From Phoronis ovalis (lineage: Eukaryota; Phoronida; Phoronidae), in assembly GCA_028565635.1 (NCBI GenBank), contig JAOXYB010096160.1, forward strand, positions 1 through 17,969: a DNA stretch of 17,969 bases. The letters run 5' to 3'. The notes under the pieces are model-generated. The model was not told the DNA's origin. It saw only the letters and a list, made by a program, of their open reading frames with translations, and made no database searches. Shown piece by piece: positions 1-10,800 of the stretch. The stretch's first letter is position 1. The number at the start of each line of letters is the position of its first letter. A program made the position numbers and the translations under genes.

Positions 1-230
1 TATATGATTTAAGTTTCAAATGGATATCACATTCCCTCCTTGAGATATCCCACTAACAGTGAATTTGATGCGCTTGATGTGGACGCCAGTCGGCCATTTT
101 GGGTCTGAATGACCCCAAAATCAATAGGCTTCATTGTCACTCTGTAACTAATATATGATTTAAGTTTCAAATGGATATCACATTCCCTTCTTGAGATATC
201 TCGATAACAGTGAATATGACGCGGCGGCGG
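1..230. repeat. ~151-bp direct tandem duplication, bivalve-satellite-like
   Basis: The stretch beginning tatatgatttaagtttcaaa at position 1 recurs at 152 with few substitutions for about 65 bp, giving a period of 151 bp. The copies then diverge: the second runs into a CpG-rich gcggcggcggacgcggcgg stretch at about 219-239. The spacer between the copies holds gaccccaaaatcaatagg at about 111-128. From memory, such phrases are common in 150-160-bp satellite or Helitron-associated tandem repeats of bivalves. The array is probably truncated by the left edge. It lies in an SLC22A18 intron. Confidence 0.75.
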
Positions 231-351
231 ACGCGGCGGTTGCAGGGTAAATCCAAAGTACCTCCAGCCTACTGCTGGGGGTACAATAAACACAAGGTCA
301 AGTTGTAAAATCATACACTACAGTAACACCAACATTTTTAACTGTCTTTAC

Positions 352-2294
352 CTTGCATTGCATGCATAAATATTGATGGTAATCTAGATACAAACAGTAA
401 AGGAATGGAGTATGCTACGCCAAGTAATCCATAGGATAATGCTGCTGAAGAGAAGGCCAGTGTCAATGCCGCTCTTCCACCAAACAAGTCACCAAACCTG
501 TAGAAATTAAACAAAAATTACAATTATATTCAAAAGTTATTCGAATTAATGACAGTACAAAAATGTTTCTGTATGCGCAAAAACTAAATAATTCATTATA
601 TTATCCCTACGGAGAATCCTAGGGGGAAGTGGTAGAAGCGGACACGGTTTTCTGGGAAAATAAATAACAGAGTCCAAACTATTTCAGTTTAGTACAAGAA
701 ATTTACATTCAATAAATATTAACCATTTCACAGAAGAAAGGCTTTATTTCACTGGTACCAAGATGCTTAAAATATATTTTCTGGGGCCAGATTCAGGTTT
801 TAAGCCTGGCATTTTATCACTTAGGAAACCTATTTTTACAAACTGAAATAAAATATTTAGTTTTGAGGTTCTGTGCAGGCAAAATCATTTTTTGACAGCC
901 ATACATTATTTTACTGGATTCCCTTTTTAAACCATCTGGTTGCACACCTCTACCCAAAACAGTAGTGAGTGCCCAGTCCTCATTCCCTGAGCAAATTTTG
1001 GAGCAAATGACAAATACAGTAACATGGCTTCACTGGTGGTTTAAAAAAGCTTTTATATGTGTCTTAAATTAGATTCGGGTTTTATGTAAGTACAATTTGG
1101 CCCGATAATAACTACCTGCCAAACACAGGTCCACCACATAACTGCACCACAGCAAATGTTGTCTGTAAATATCCATACATGACTGGATCTACTCCCAACT
1201 TCTTCGTTAAATACTGAAATTATAATTTGTTCTTTTAATAATTAAGGCAGACATTACCACTGAAAGTGCTGATGCCCAGAGTTGGACCGTTTATTACTAA
1301 ACGAAAGGACTTGATTTTTCTAACCAATGTTTCGTCTAGGCGCACACCTCTATCGGGGTGTAACCTTGTCAGGTAGATTAAAGTGCATTGTCATTTACAT
1401 CATACTGTCGACGCCATATGTTCTGTGCTTGCTGCGTATTTGTACATATATCACCTTCTCAGTGGCGGTTCCTAGAGTTTAACACAGACACTAATATTCC
1501 CTAGTATTTAATCCAGACACTAACATTATGTTGCCCACTGTAACCTACATGAGGATCGGGATCCATTTGTAGTAAAGTATAAAAAATGTCAGTGATCACA
1601 TTATTTTTCATTAAAAGTACCATGATAATGGAGCACTTCCATATACGCCCCATCTACAAATGTTTTTAATATTTTTGCGTAAAAATCTAAACATTAATGT
1701 CTGGAAAAAGTTTTACATATAATTTGTGCAAAGATCATCTGTTTGCTTATACTTGATCACAAAGGAAACAAACCCAGTTGATATGCTACAATTCTCTACA
1801 CTTATGAATGAATCATGCGAGTCACAGCCAGCTATGGGTTGATCATTCATAAACGCTGCAAACCGTGTGATTGCTTGGATTTATTTTGCAGTGACACCTA
1901 TTCGTGACACAATATATTAATAAGCCAAATTATAAACCATCCAACAAAAAAATTTATATTCATACAGAATTTTTTGGCAAATAGTTCATAAAATTGTTAT
2001 GACTTTGAACATGTGTAGAGTTGTATTGAAACTACTTACAGGCATCACGCCAATCTGTATCCAAAAACAGACAGAATACAGGAACATGTTGAAATGTGTT
2101 ATCAAAACCACAAAATTTATTCTGTGTCCTCTTATCACAATATGATTATCATCTCCAATGACAGATGATGCATCGAGATGCCTGCTGCCTGCAGAAGATT
2201 TACTTGACTCTTCTGTCATTATTACATCATTATTTTCATCATAATTTGAGATTTCATTCCTTCCTGGTGTTTTTGCACCTGATCGCAATTTCAT
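352..2294 (-). CDS. SLC22A18: SLC22A18-like MFS transporter, 5' part (3' end outside window)
   Basis: Three coding exons on the minus strand: 2294-2040 (85 codons from ATG, phase 0 exit), 1213-1116 (32 codons plus 2 nt) and 497-352 (exits phase 1 and continues past the left edge). All have GT donors (GTAAGT, GTAGTT, GTAAAG) and AG acceptors, and the phases agree across both junctions. The joined 166 residues contain a hydrophilic, Ser/Asp/Glu-rich N-terminus of about 60 residues. A first membrane segment follows (FVVLITHFNMFLYSVCFW), then QIGVMPYLTKKLGVDP, YGYLQTTF and GGPVFGRFGDLFGGRAAL. The last is the MFS loop 2-3 signature (G-x-L-x-D-R-x-G-R-R type). The end, SRLPSIFMHAMQ, corresponds to the human SLC22A18 stretch around LMHTLPAAQ. 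Human SLC22A18 (ORCTL2/TETRAN) is an imprinted-locus 12-TM drug:H+ antiporter-like protein of organelle membranes; its substrate in this animal is unknown. The chosen ATG lies 8 nt inside the exon. An upstream coding exon is possible but none was seen. Confidence 0.9.
498..1115 (-). other. SLC22A18 intron containing degenerate dispersed repeat
   Basis: Intron between the second and third visible coding exons. No exon-like open segment with matching phase is seen. At about 780-1000 the sequence ends in gcacacctctacccaaaac. It resembles the tgtacacccctacccaac phrase near 3884, so both may be fragments of one dispersed repeat family. Confidence 0.5.
1214..2039 (-). other. SLC22A18 intron
   Basis: Intron between coding exons 1 and 2. 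A near-perfect inverted repeat occurs (ttatgaatgaatca at 1802-1815; tgatcattcataa at 1840-1852) and could form a 13-bp hairpin with one bulge. No other structure recognised. Confidence 0.5.
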
Positions 2295-3013
2295 CCTGAG
2301 ACCTGAAAAAAAAACATAAATTCCTGCAGAATATTCTGGATTCATCAGTACGTGCCCTGCATTCATGACTTTGAGGGCAAAACATTAATAATAAACTATT
2401 TTCAGACTAAACCTTTCTAGCTTGTAGAAAATGTACTAATAAATGCCAAGCAAGACTGAATGTTTCCAGGCAACTTCACTGTTCATTTGGCAAGGATCAC
2501 GAAAATTCAGATTGTTCTTTGCGAATCTTGGTATTAAAACCCTTTATCAGACACTCCTCTTACAATGGAACAGGGCTACTTTTGCTTTGTTACAAATTGG
2601 AGTTCTCACAAACTGGATTGGAATTGCACTGATGGCACAATATATTATTGTAAGTGGTAAGGATCTAGGGATAAATAAGCTTAAATGTCCTTATGGCTAT
2701 GTAACAATACTATTATAGTGCTTAATGACATCATTAAACATCTGAAAGTACTGTAACATCCCCTACGAAAAAATGCAGCAAACTATATTTACAGTTTAAC
2801 AATTAAATGATACTACCATATTTAGTTACGGACCATTTTTAAATCGAACCATGCTTTTGATTACATAATCAATTTAGTTATTCTGGTAAATAAAGAATTT
2901 AATTGTCTTAACATTAATATTATACTTATTATTATCTGTTGTGGTAAAGTGTGCCAAATTTCAAGGAGATTGGGAGGAAATCATCAAGAATCATTGTTTT
3001 GTAGATAATGTGG

Positions 3014-3063
3014 TACCATGTAAAAGATGCAGTGTACCTACCATGTAAAAGATGCAGTGTACC
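3014..3063. repeat. 25-bp perfect tandem duplication (2 copies)
   Basis: The unit begins taccatgtaaaagatgcagt and ends gtacc. It is repeated head-to-tail with no mismatch, copies at 3014-3038 and 3039-3063, which suggests a recent slippage-type event. Confidence 0.9.
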
Positions 3064-3601
3064 TTGACCAATTATGAGTAAATATCAGAAAAATGACTAT
3101 ATCAATGAGACACATCCACTTATTAGCTTGTTATAAGTCAAGCGTGCGAAACAGTAAAGTTGATACATGATGGCTATAATGAACACATATGACATGAGCA
3201 AGCACACATTTAGCGGGCGACATCTTGGGTAATATAATTATAATTATTAATCAAGCCCAGGCTGAACAGCCTATCAGCAAATGCTGACAAGTTACATGAA
3301 ATAAATATAAACAAGTTACAGGAATTATCAAAATGTTACTTGGACTCATGATCCATATTATATGTGTGACACTGACAGTGAATAAAGTCAGGGACAGAGT
3401 AATTAATACTATACAAAACCTGCATGATACAGTTAAAAGATCAATCTAAAAAATATACCATCTTGAAAACCTTAGGTCAATACATTGGGGGCTCTGCTCA
3501 AAAGAAAAGGGATGGAGTTTTCCACTATTCTAGTGCATATGACATGGTGTTTTTTGCCCAGGGGTACTCCGGTTTCATTCCTACTACAGGGATGTGACAC
3601 T

Positions 3602-3750
3602 GTAGTGGATCCGTTTTTTTGACCAAATTAGCAGAGAGGATCTGCTTTTTTATCAAATTAGCAGAGAGGATCTGGTTTTTGACCAAATTAGCAGAGTGGA
3701 TCTGGGTTTTTTTTTTGAATAAATAAGCCGAGTGATCTGGTTTTTGACTA
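3602..3750. repeat. 30-bp degenerate tandem array
   Basis: The core caaattagcagagaggatct recurs at 3624, 3654 and 3684 with a 30-bp period, separated by T-runs ending in gac or tat. Diverged copies flank it (gtggatccg near 3605; gccgagtgatctgg near 3728). Because the period is divisible by three, the minus strand stays open across the array and encodes a repeated peptide like KKQILSANLV. I read this as a repeat by-product, not a gene. Related T-rich sequence continues to about 3840. Confidence 0.8.
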
Positions 3751-4029
3751 GTATAATGAATTGGTTTTCTCAAATATAAATAAAATTAGCAATCAGATTT
3801 TTTTTGCAAAAAAAAGTTATTAAGCAAACTGTTTTTTTAGCAGAGAAAAATAGTTCAGAGGGTCCGGTTCTTAAGCCTGTGCTGTACACCCCTACCCAAC
3901 AATTTTGTGAAATATCGATCCCCCCGTTTTGTTTCGCCTTTTCAGTTCCGAATCATCAGGAAAGAGGTAGGTTTTTCGCCTTTAGTCCACAAAAGGGTCA
4001 GTTTTGGAGCTGCACTGCCTGTGCAATAT

Positions 4030-4050
4030 TTCTTCTTCTTCTTCTTCTTC
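4030..4050. repeat. TTC trinucleotide microsatellite
   Basis: About seven uninterrupted copies of ttc, followed by caataaatgtacc. Confidence 0.9.
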
Positions 4051-4610
4051 CAATAAATGTACCAACATCAATGGGTTGATGGCTTCGGCACATGCGAGGT
4101 GAAAGGACATATGTTCGTCAAGTGTGGCGCACTAGTTAAGACTATCTGTATAATGTTAAAACAGAGCACTGGGCTCTGGCTCCTCAAGGTAGGGGCACGG
4201 CTCCCTACACTGCAGATCTATGCAGTGAAATACCTGGTAGTATTTACTAGAAGCATTATTATAATATAAGAGAATCTCAGTTTTCATTTTTAATAGTAAA
4301 TATTAGTAAGTGTATGTATAATTAGTAAATAGCATACAAGCAGAACTCAGGACTAAGACCAGCAACGTCACGCTAACTGGCTGGCATGACCCTATCCAGC
4401 AAGCTCCGGTGACGTAGTTGATTGACAAATGATTTTAGTATAAAGCAACAGCAACTGCAACGTGTACATTTTTAAATAATTTAATATATTAACCGGATAT
4501 ACGAGTCCAGCCTCCAGGTCCGTGATTCAATGAAATTATAAAATAAGCATTTACATCACACATATTTTAAGATAAATTAAGTTCAAAAGACTATAAAATA
4601 TATACCTTAC

Positions 4611-4800
4611 CAGAAACTGTATCACGGCTGTATCACCATAGGCAAAAAAGATACTGAAATCTTATCCAAAGATTAAACGAATATCCCGCACCTGTAACAT
4701 CGTCCCATCTCGCGACCTCAACCTTTGGAGCTCTTTTACAATCGAAGGTGCGAATATTGGTCGCCGTAAACAAATGTTAGTCATATGACAAGAGATAAAA
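4611..4800 (-). other. SLC22A18: Candidate 5'UTR exon of SLC22A18
   Basis: On the minus strand this stretch ends in a strong donor (TTTCTG followed by GTAAGG at 4610-4605). The next acceptor on that strand is the pyrimidine-rich one just before the SLC22A18 first coding exon. It starts in the CpG-rich segment, as expected for a transcription start region. It contains a short upstream ORF (ATGGTGATACAGCCGTGA). The upper boundary is a guess because the transcription start cannot be seen. Transcript evidence would decide. Confidence 0.4.
4680..4780. promoter_or_regulatory. CpG-rich divergent promoter candidate
   Basis: About nine CpG dinucleotides fall within roughly 95 bp (for example cccgcacc, ctcgcgacctc, ggtcgccgt). 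The flanks are AT-rich and nearly CpG-free. The element sits between the leftward donor at 4611 (SLC22A18) and the rightward exon ending in ATG at 4855 (Rab32). No TATA box is visible inside it. I infer a bidirectional housekeeping-type promoter. Confidence 0.5.
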
Positions 4801-4854
4801 ATTAAGCTTGGATTATTCAGTACACTTCATCGAAAGTTATGCACAGGTGATAAT

Positions 4855-4857
4855 ATG
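4855..4857 (+). other. RAB32: Rab32 first exon, candidate A (coding ATG only)
   Basis: ATG is followed directly by a consensus donor GTAAGC at 4858. Splicing to 7967 gives M-ASAVEKREHLYK in phase 0, with A at -3 and G at +4 after splicing. The exon lies just downstream of the CpG-rich segment. A short upstream ATG at about 4839 (ATGCACAGGTGA) may be in the leader. I favour this start because it lies at the CpG promoter. Confidence 0.5.
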
Positions 4858-7800
4858 GTAAGCTGAAACATCCTCCTTTTCATACTGTCAGCTTAGGTTT
4901 AACATTTTAATTTCATTCAATTATTGGTGTCACTCATGAACGTTTCATGCTAAAAAGTCTAGAAAATGAGCACAAACTGAAGGTAGCAAAACTTGGTTCA
5001 AAAACTAGAACGGGTATGTATTCAGTAAATATATAAAATATTAAAGCTATATGGCATGGCCATTACATTGGTAGGTACAGAAGTGTCATTGCGTACATTC
5101 TACATTAGTTGTATATAGCTTTATAAGCATTTGGAACCAGTCAACCAAGTTGGCCTAAAAAACCAGTGAAGTGTGTCATTGGTAACAATTAAAATGTCTT
5201 AGTTTTATTATAAATAGTCGCATTAGGTCAAATATGTCAATTGTTATCACGTGCCAAGTATTGTCAGATTCTCTTTTCTCAAGCTTTGCAGAACATTTTA
5301 CCTTTCTCCTGAATTGATGTACAGAGTAAGAAATCTATAATACATATTACACAGAAAATTGCTGATTCATTTTCTAGTATTTTTAGCACATTTCACTATC
5401 TCGTTGTCCTTAGCTTTTAAGCGCAACGAAGATAAAAACTGATAAAAAAAGTTCCAATAATTTTACAATTATCAGTTGACACAAGTTAGACTGAATAAAT
5501 ACCAAATTGACCAAATGCTTGAAGTATGCTATATATTTCCTCTGTCAGTGGTATTCTAGCTGTCAGTATAACTTGTTACTTTTTGTGGAATTGCTATAAA
5601 AATATTTTATCACATTAACATAAAAAACAAGACTGTAATTCATAGATTTTAGGCTAAATTATCAATATTGTACTTGTTAAGACTTCCTGGAATCAACTTC
5701 AAAATCACATCATGTGACGGATGTCACTTCTTTTCCTAATACAATGGTCATGAGGTGTTTTGGAAGTTCCCTTGTCTTTATTTACTGACCTATAAAAAGA
5801 TAAATTAGTCCTCATACATGTTCTTATCATAACTGGACTTCAACCTAAAGGTGTCTTTCATTGAGTATTTGTCATTATGAGCTGGTTAACGGTAAGGATG
5901 TTTTTATATCAGTGTGTGCATCAGTAAAATTTTCTCAAATAGTTCATTGTTTACTGGGATGTTTAAGATTACTTAAAATAATAAAAGGTTGAAATTTAAT
6001 TAACATAAATTTATAAGAATTTGAAGTGTTCAGGTTTCTTGTCAATCATAGCTGCAGGTGTCTTCGTAACAAACTAAATGGAGAACTAAATTAATTTGTA
6101 TGGAATCAGTAACAAGAACTGAGAAGTTTAAAAAGTAAAAGTACTGAAAATTCTACAAGTTCAGATGGGCGCATATCTCTATAAGTGTAATATGAAAAAC
6201 ATAATTATATAGTATTTATAACTCTGGATCCTGTGCATATATCACTAGAGTGCCGTAGCCAACCTATATAGTCACCAATCAGAATATGCCTTCTCCATCA
6301 AATATATTACTAAATACTGTACAGTTTACTTCTTGTCGGTACTTCGGTACTCAGTGTGCCAAAGGCTCACTGATTCTGTACTGTGAACTTAAAACAATAT
6401 AATTTTACATGCCCACCATTTTATCACAGACTGGGATCTCACACCAGCTAACTGCTGCCACCTGTTGACTAATTAAAACGTTTCTCATTGTGTGCTTCAT
6501 TTGACAGTATAAGCTTGTTATTTAACGTATCAGAAGTATAGATCAAGTATATGAACAGTATTTAACATCACTTTGTAAAATGTCTTTGAATTTCTTTTCT
6601 TGAGTCGGATCTTTTGATATCAAAAATCAAAATGTGTTTGAAAATTAAGATGTTTTTTGGGAGCTGATGAGATGCAGGCAGGATTTATAATTAGCTGTTG
6701 TCAAATGAGGGTGTATGTAACATGAAGACGAAACCTTGTGTCACCTGATACTTTAATAAGTGTTTGTTTTTTTTAAACAACAAATTATATATTAGAAAGT
6801 AAAGTGGGTGCAGTCTGGGGAGCAGGATAGTAAAAGTGTGGTTGGTGTTGGAATCAAAACAGGCTGCTTTGTTGATGTATGCATCATAACCGTTCTTCTT
6901 AGTTGATATTTTAACTATCTTTGGATTTTAAGTCAAAAACATGGAGTGTAGTTTTTCAAGAAAAGAAAGCAGCACGGTGTACAAGGCAACTGATCCGATA
7001 CATACAAACTTGGTAGTATATGCTTAAAAGCGACATTTACTAATAAAAATAAAACATAGATAATAAGCAAAATCGATTCATAACAGTATAAATTAATATA
7101 CAGTAAATTATCTGTAGTGTAATAAAACACATTGGAACCTGTTTTTTGAAACATCCTAAAATTTATATCTTAGGACGTACATGTTTTGAAAAACTCTGGT
7201 ATAAATAAGTTTACTGTCAAAAAATAGTTACGTACGTATTTCCATGCATAGAACTCGAATTTGGATTACTTACATTTACTACTTGTCTTTATTATTATCC
7301 TGTATGGCGTTTGTAAGGCAATGCAGCTGGTCATAAACTACTTGTCTTTATTATTATCCTGTATGGCGTTTGTAAGGTAATGCAGCTGGTCATAAACTAC
7401 TTGTCTTTATTATTATCCTGTATGGCGTTTGTAAGGTAATGCAGCTGGTCATAAACTACTTCTTCGGCTTCTTCCCACTTGAACACAAAATCTGAGACAT
7501 AATTATGATGCCATATTTTTGCCATTTTGATATCTTGCTTATATCATATCATTTGCCAAAGAACTTAATATACAGTTTTCTGATATCTGGTATATATTAT
7601 CAGATTCATGGACATGCAGGGTAACATGGTCATAAAAGTGGAAACATGAACTCAGGTATAAAAAGGCATCTCACCTTTTGTATAGGGATGTATGGATATA
7701 TATATATGCATTAGCTATTGCAATAAGCAGAAGGTTCTCCACATGGCATCTCAAAGTACAATATATGTATAATTTACTAAAATTAATACATGTTACCTTT

Positions 7801-10800
7801 CTGGAACTTTGCACACACAGTCACATTTCTGATGAAGAAAATGTTAATATTTTCGAAATGTCAACTTAGGAGTGTTTTCCTTGTTTTTCATTGCTTATAA
7901 TTACAAACTCCCAAATTTAGTTTTTTTTGTTTATGGCATTGACAAAGTGATGTGGTTTTATTGTAGGCTTCTGCAGTTGAAAAACGTGAACATTTGTACA
8001 AAATTCTGGTGATAGGGGAACTTGGTACCGGAAAAACTAGTATCATCAAAAGATATGTTCATCAATTTTTCTCACAGCACTACAGAGCCACGGTAAGTTT
8101 ACTGAAGTCTATTAAAATTACTTGTTTTAACTACATTTGCAAATTTTGAATCTAAAGTATGAATGTCAATTTATTACCCCTAAGACATTTGTTTGTATAA
8201 AAACCAATAGAAGGTAAGTTACAAAACACAATATATGAAAGATATACAAAACTGTAAGACAAAAATATACTTCATACATCCTGGAAAATGTAGTATCGTG
8301 GAGCATTTATCCTAAAATACTACAATTTTTTCTAGTTATACTTTTTCCCTTTCACAGATTGGAGTAGACTTTGCACTAAAAGTAATAAACTGGGATGCAG
8401 ACACATTAATAAGATTGCAATTATGGGATATTGCAGGTAATGTAATTCAATCTGTGAGCTGAAAAACTGTTGAGATCGAGAAATAATTTTGACAAGCCTG
8501 AGGATGTTAACATCTAGTTTGAATTGAGGAACATCCTACATATGAATATTTTAGTATGAAATAAAAAGTTCACATCTCCTTTCAAATATATACTGATTAT
8601 ATCTTGACTGTAATATACCAATCAGGTGTGCAAACTTTCCCTTCAGGACTATTATCTGTGGTTTCAAGGTCAGCACTCGGCCACTTAGACATGAGTCACT
8701 GCTAAATTCAGTTATTAGTGCATAAAGCTGTATAAAATATCTTCCATGCTGATAAATATTTTACAAGAGATAATAGTTTTGATAAAAATTAACTTCATTC
8801 CTGTGTTATTAAATGATGGTGTACATGTTTGTGAACACCTTAAATACAGACTTGATTACAGCAGTCGATGAAATTGAGCCCATGTTCATTTCTTGTGAGC
8901 AATACAAACTGCTTATAGGAGAAAATATGAAGTTTTAACATTGCCAGTCTTTCCAGTAAAACTACATTTATATATACTGTAAACAGTGGCAGTTATTATC
9001 TTAAAATTAATTATTTCATATTTAATGATCACATGCATCAGTTTTGAATAAATAGTCTGCTGGAAAATAAAGATTTTTTTCAAAACTATACAGGGTTATT
9101 GTAAAGTTCTCAAATTCCCCCTAGTGATGAAGCTGGGAACTGTAACTTGAGATTCTAATGCAAATAACAAATGACTGATAATTTACTGTGTTGATTATAC
9201 CACCAGGGCAAGAGAGATTTGGCAACATGACAAGGGTTTATTACAAAGAAGCAGTTGGCTGTTTCATCGTGTTCGATGTAACAAGAGCTGGCACATTTGA
9301 AGCTGTACAAAAGTGGAAAAATGATTTAGATAGTAAAGTACAGTTAGCAGACGGAAGTCCAATTCCATGTGTTTTATTAGCTAACAAGGTAAATGCAGGT
9401 ATTATTTTATTTAATGTAGGTTACAGAAGTAACAGAAACGATGTTAATTTAATTTTCTTAAAATTAATTTCGTTTTTCTGTAGCACAGTGTCTTACCATA
9501 TGATACATCGCTACAAACTGAAGCAAGTCCCTTTTAATTAATTAAAAAATGAAGAAAGGATTAATATGTGCCTTGATAAACCAAATTTACTAACCATTGT
9601 CCAGTATTGCATTCTATTATTGTACTGACTGTATGCAAGATATTGATAATTTTCTTTTATATCAGGAGTGTAATTTGTTTTGATACGTATATCATGTTTG
9701 ATAGTATTTAAAATCTGATTGCTGTTATATTTAAATATCTGCAAAAATGTTTACTAGTTTAGAATGTTGATGTCTTTTTAGTGCGATCAAGCCAAAGAAG
9801 GTTTAGTGAACAATCAGGCTCAGATGGACGAATATTGTAAAGAGAAAAATTTCATTGGTTGGTTTGAAACTTCTGCTAAAGAAAATATCAACATTGATGA
9901 AGGAGCCAGATTTTTAGTTACCAGAGTAAGTTATTTATAATTGCAAAAATATTATGAAAGCCAATAATTATTTTACTCACTTTTGCTTCATAGTTTTAAC
10001 CAATCAACAGAAAACCTTTAAAAAGCTACGTTTTATGTAAAGAGTGCCTATAAGTACTAATTGGATGATTGTCTTGACCATTTTGATGAAGATAAAAATG
10101 CATCTTTCTTTTAAAAGCATGCAGGATTGTTTACCAAAGTACCTAACTTTAAAATGGTATAACTCAGTGGAAGCAGCAATATATTATCTGATAGTTTTTA
10201 ACTTGTACAGTTTACTCACTTTGATCTTTATTTGCAACATTTGATGCCGTTACTCATTTAACAGACATGTATGCTGGCTGAATTTTGTAATATTTTTTTT
10301 CAAAAAAAATTAATGGTATCAAATGTTGCAGGCTAAGAAAATATAGAATTCTATCATTTTGGTTATTAAATTAACAACATTGTGCTTCCATCTAGTTATT
10401 TCCATTTAAGTAACGAGATTTAAATTACCCCATGTAAAATTCGCCATTTTTACATCATAATATGAGCTCTTCTGGATTGAAGATTGACAAGTGAACACTG
10501 TTTACTAAGGAGGCAGTAAAATGTTACAATTAATCTGATGATTTGTTCAATAAAAATTTATAAAGATATGTAAGCATTTGCTAAGTATATTGCTTTGTTG
10601 CCAAAAAGATTAAATATTTTGTGGATCTCCGATTTTTACAATTGAAGTTAAACCGTTTAATGTGTGCATTAGGAGAAAGTACGAAAGTTATGATGCATGA
10701 ATAGAAAACAATGTATTCGACATCATGAAAGGAAAATGCATACTTATTTTTCTCGTTTATGTTGCAAGATTTTTTCACCATTTAACAGCCAAATTAGTTG

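Larger units (their letters stand above)
2303..4610 (-). other. Presumed 5' intron of SLC22A18, repeat-bearing
   Basis: If the 5'UTR exon at 4611 is real, this is one intron of about 2.3 kb ending at a polypyrimidine acceptor (TTTTTTTTTCAG, at about 2303-2314). It holds a 25-bp tandem duplication (3014-3063), a 30-bp degenerate array (3602-3750) and a TTC microsatellite (4030-4050). No conserved coding segment is recognised. The plus-strand open frame at 2443-2718 has no recognisable family. Confidence 0.4.
4858..7966 (+). other. Rab32 first intron
   Basis: About 3.1 kb up to the acceptor tttattgtag at 7966. It contains candidate alternative exon B and the 59-bp array at 7278. No other coding segment is recognised; open frames at 6933-7154 and 7678-7869 show no family features. 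Confidence 0.6.

Noticed and set aside
2443-2718. Plus-strand open frame of 91 codons with hydrophobic content
   Set aside because: No recognised family, no splice or start context, and it lies in the presumed SLC22A18 5' intron. A faint QIGV likeness to the transporter's first helix is too short to trust.
3525-3773. Minus-strand open frame with repeated SANLVKKQ peptide
   Set aside because: Explained by a 30-bp tandem repeat whose period is a multiple of three.
9188-9541. Single-exon ORF starting MLIIPPGQERF
   Set aside because: Its start lies in the preceding intron and its tail in the next one. Only 9207-9388 is real Rab32 exon.
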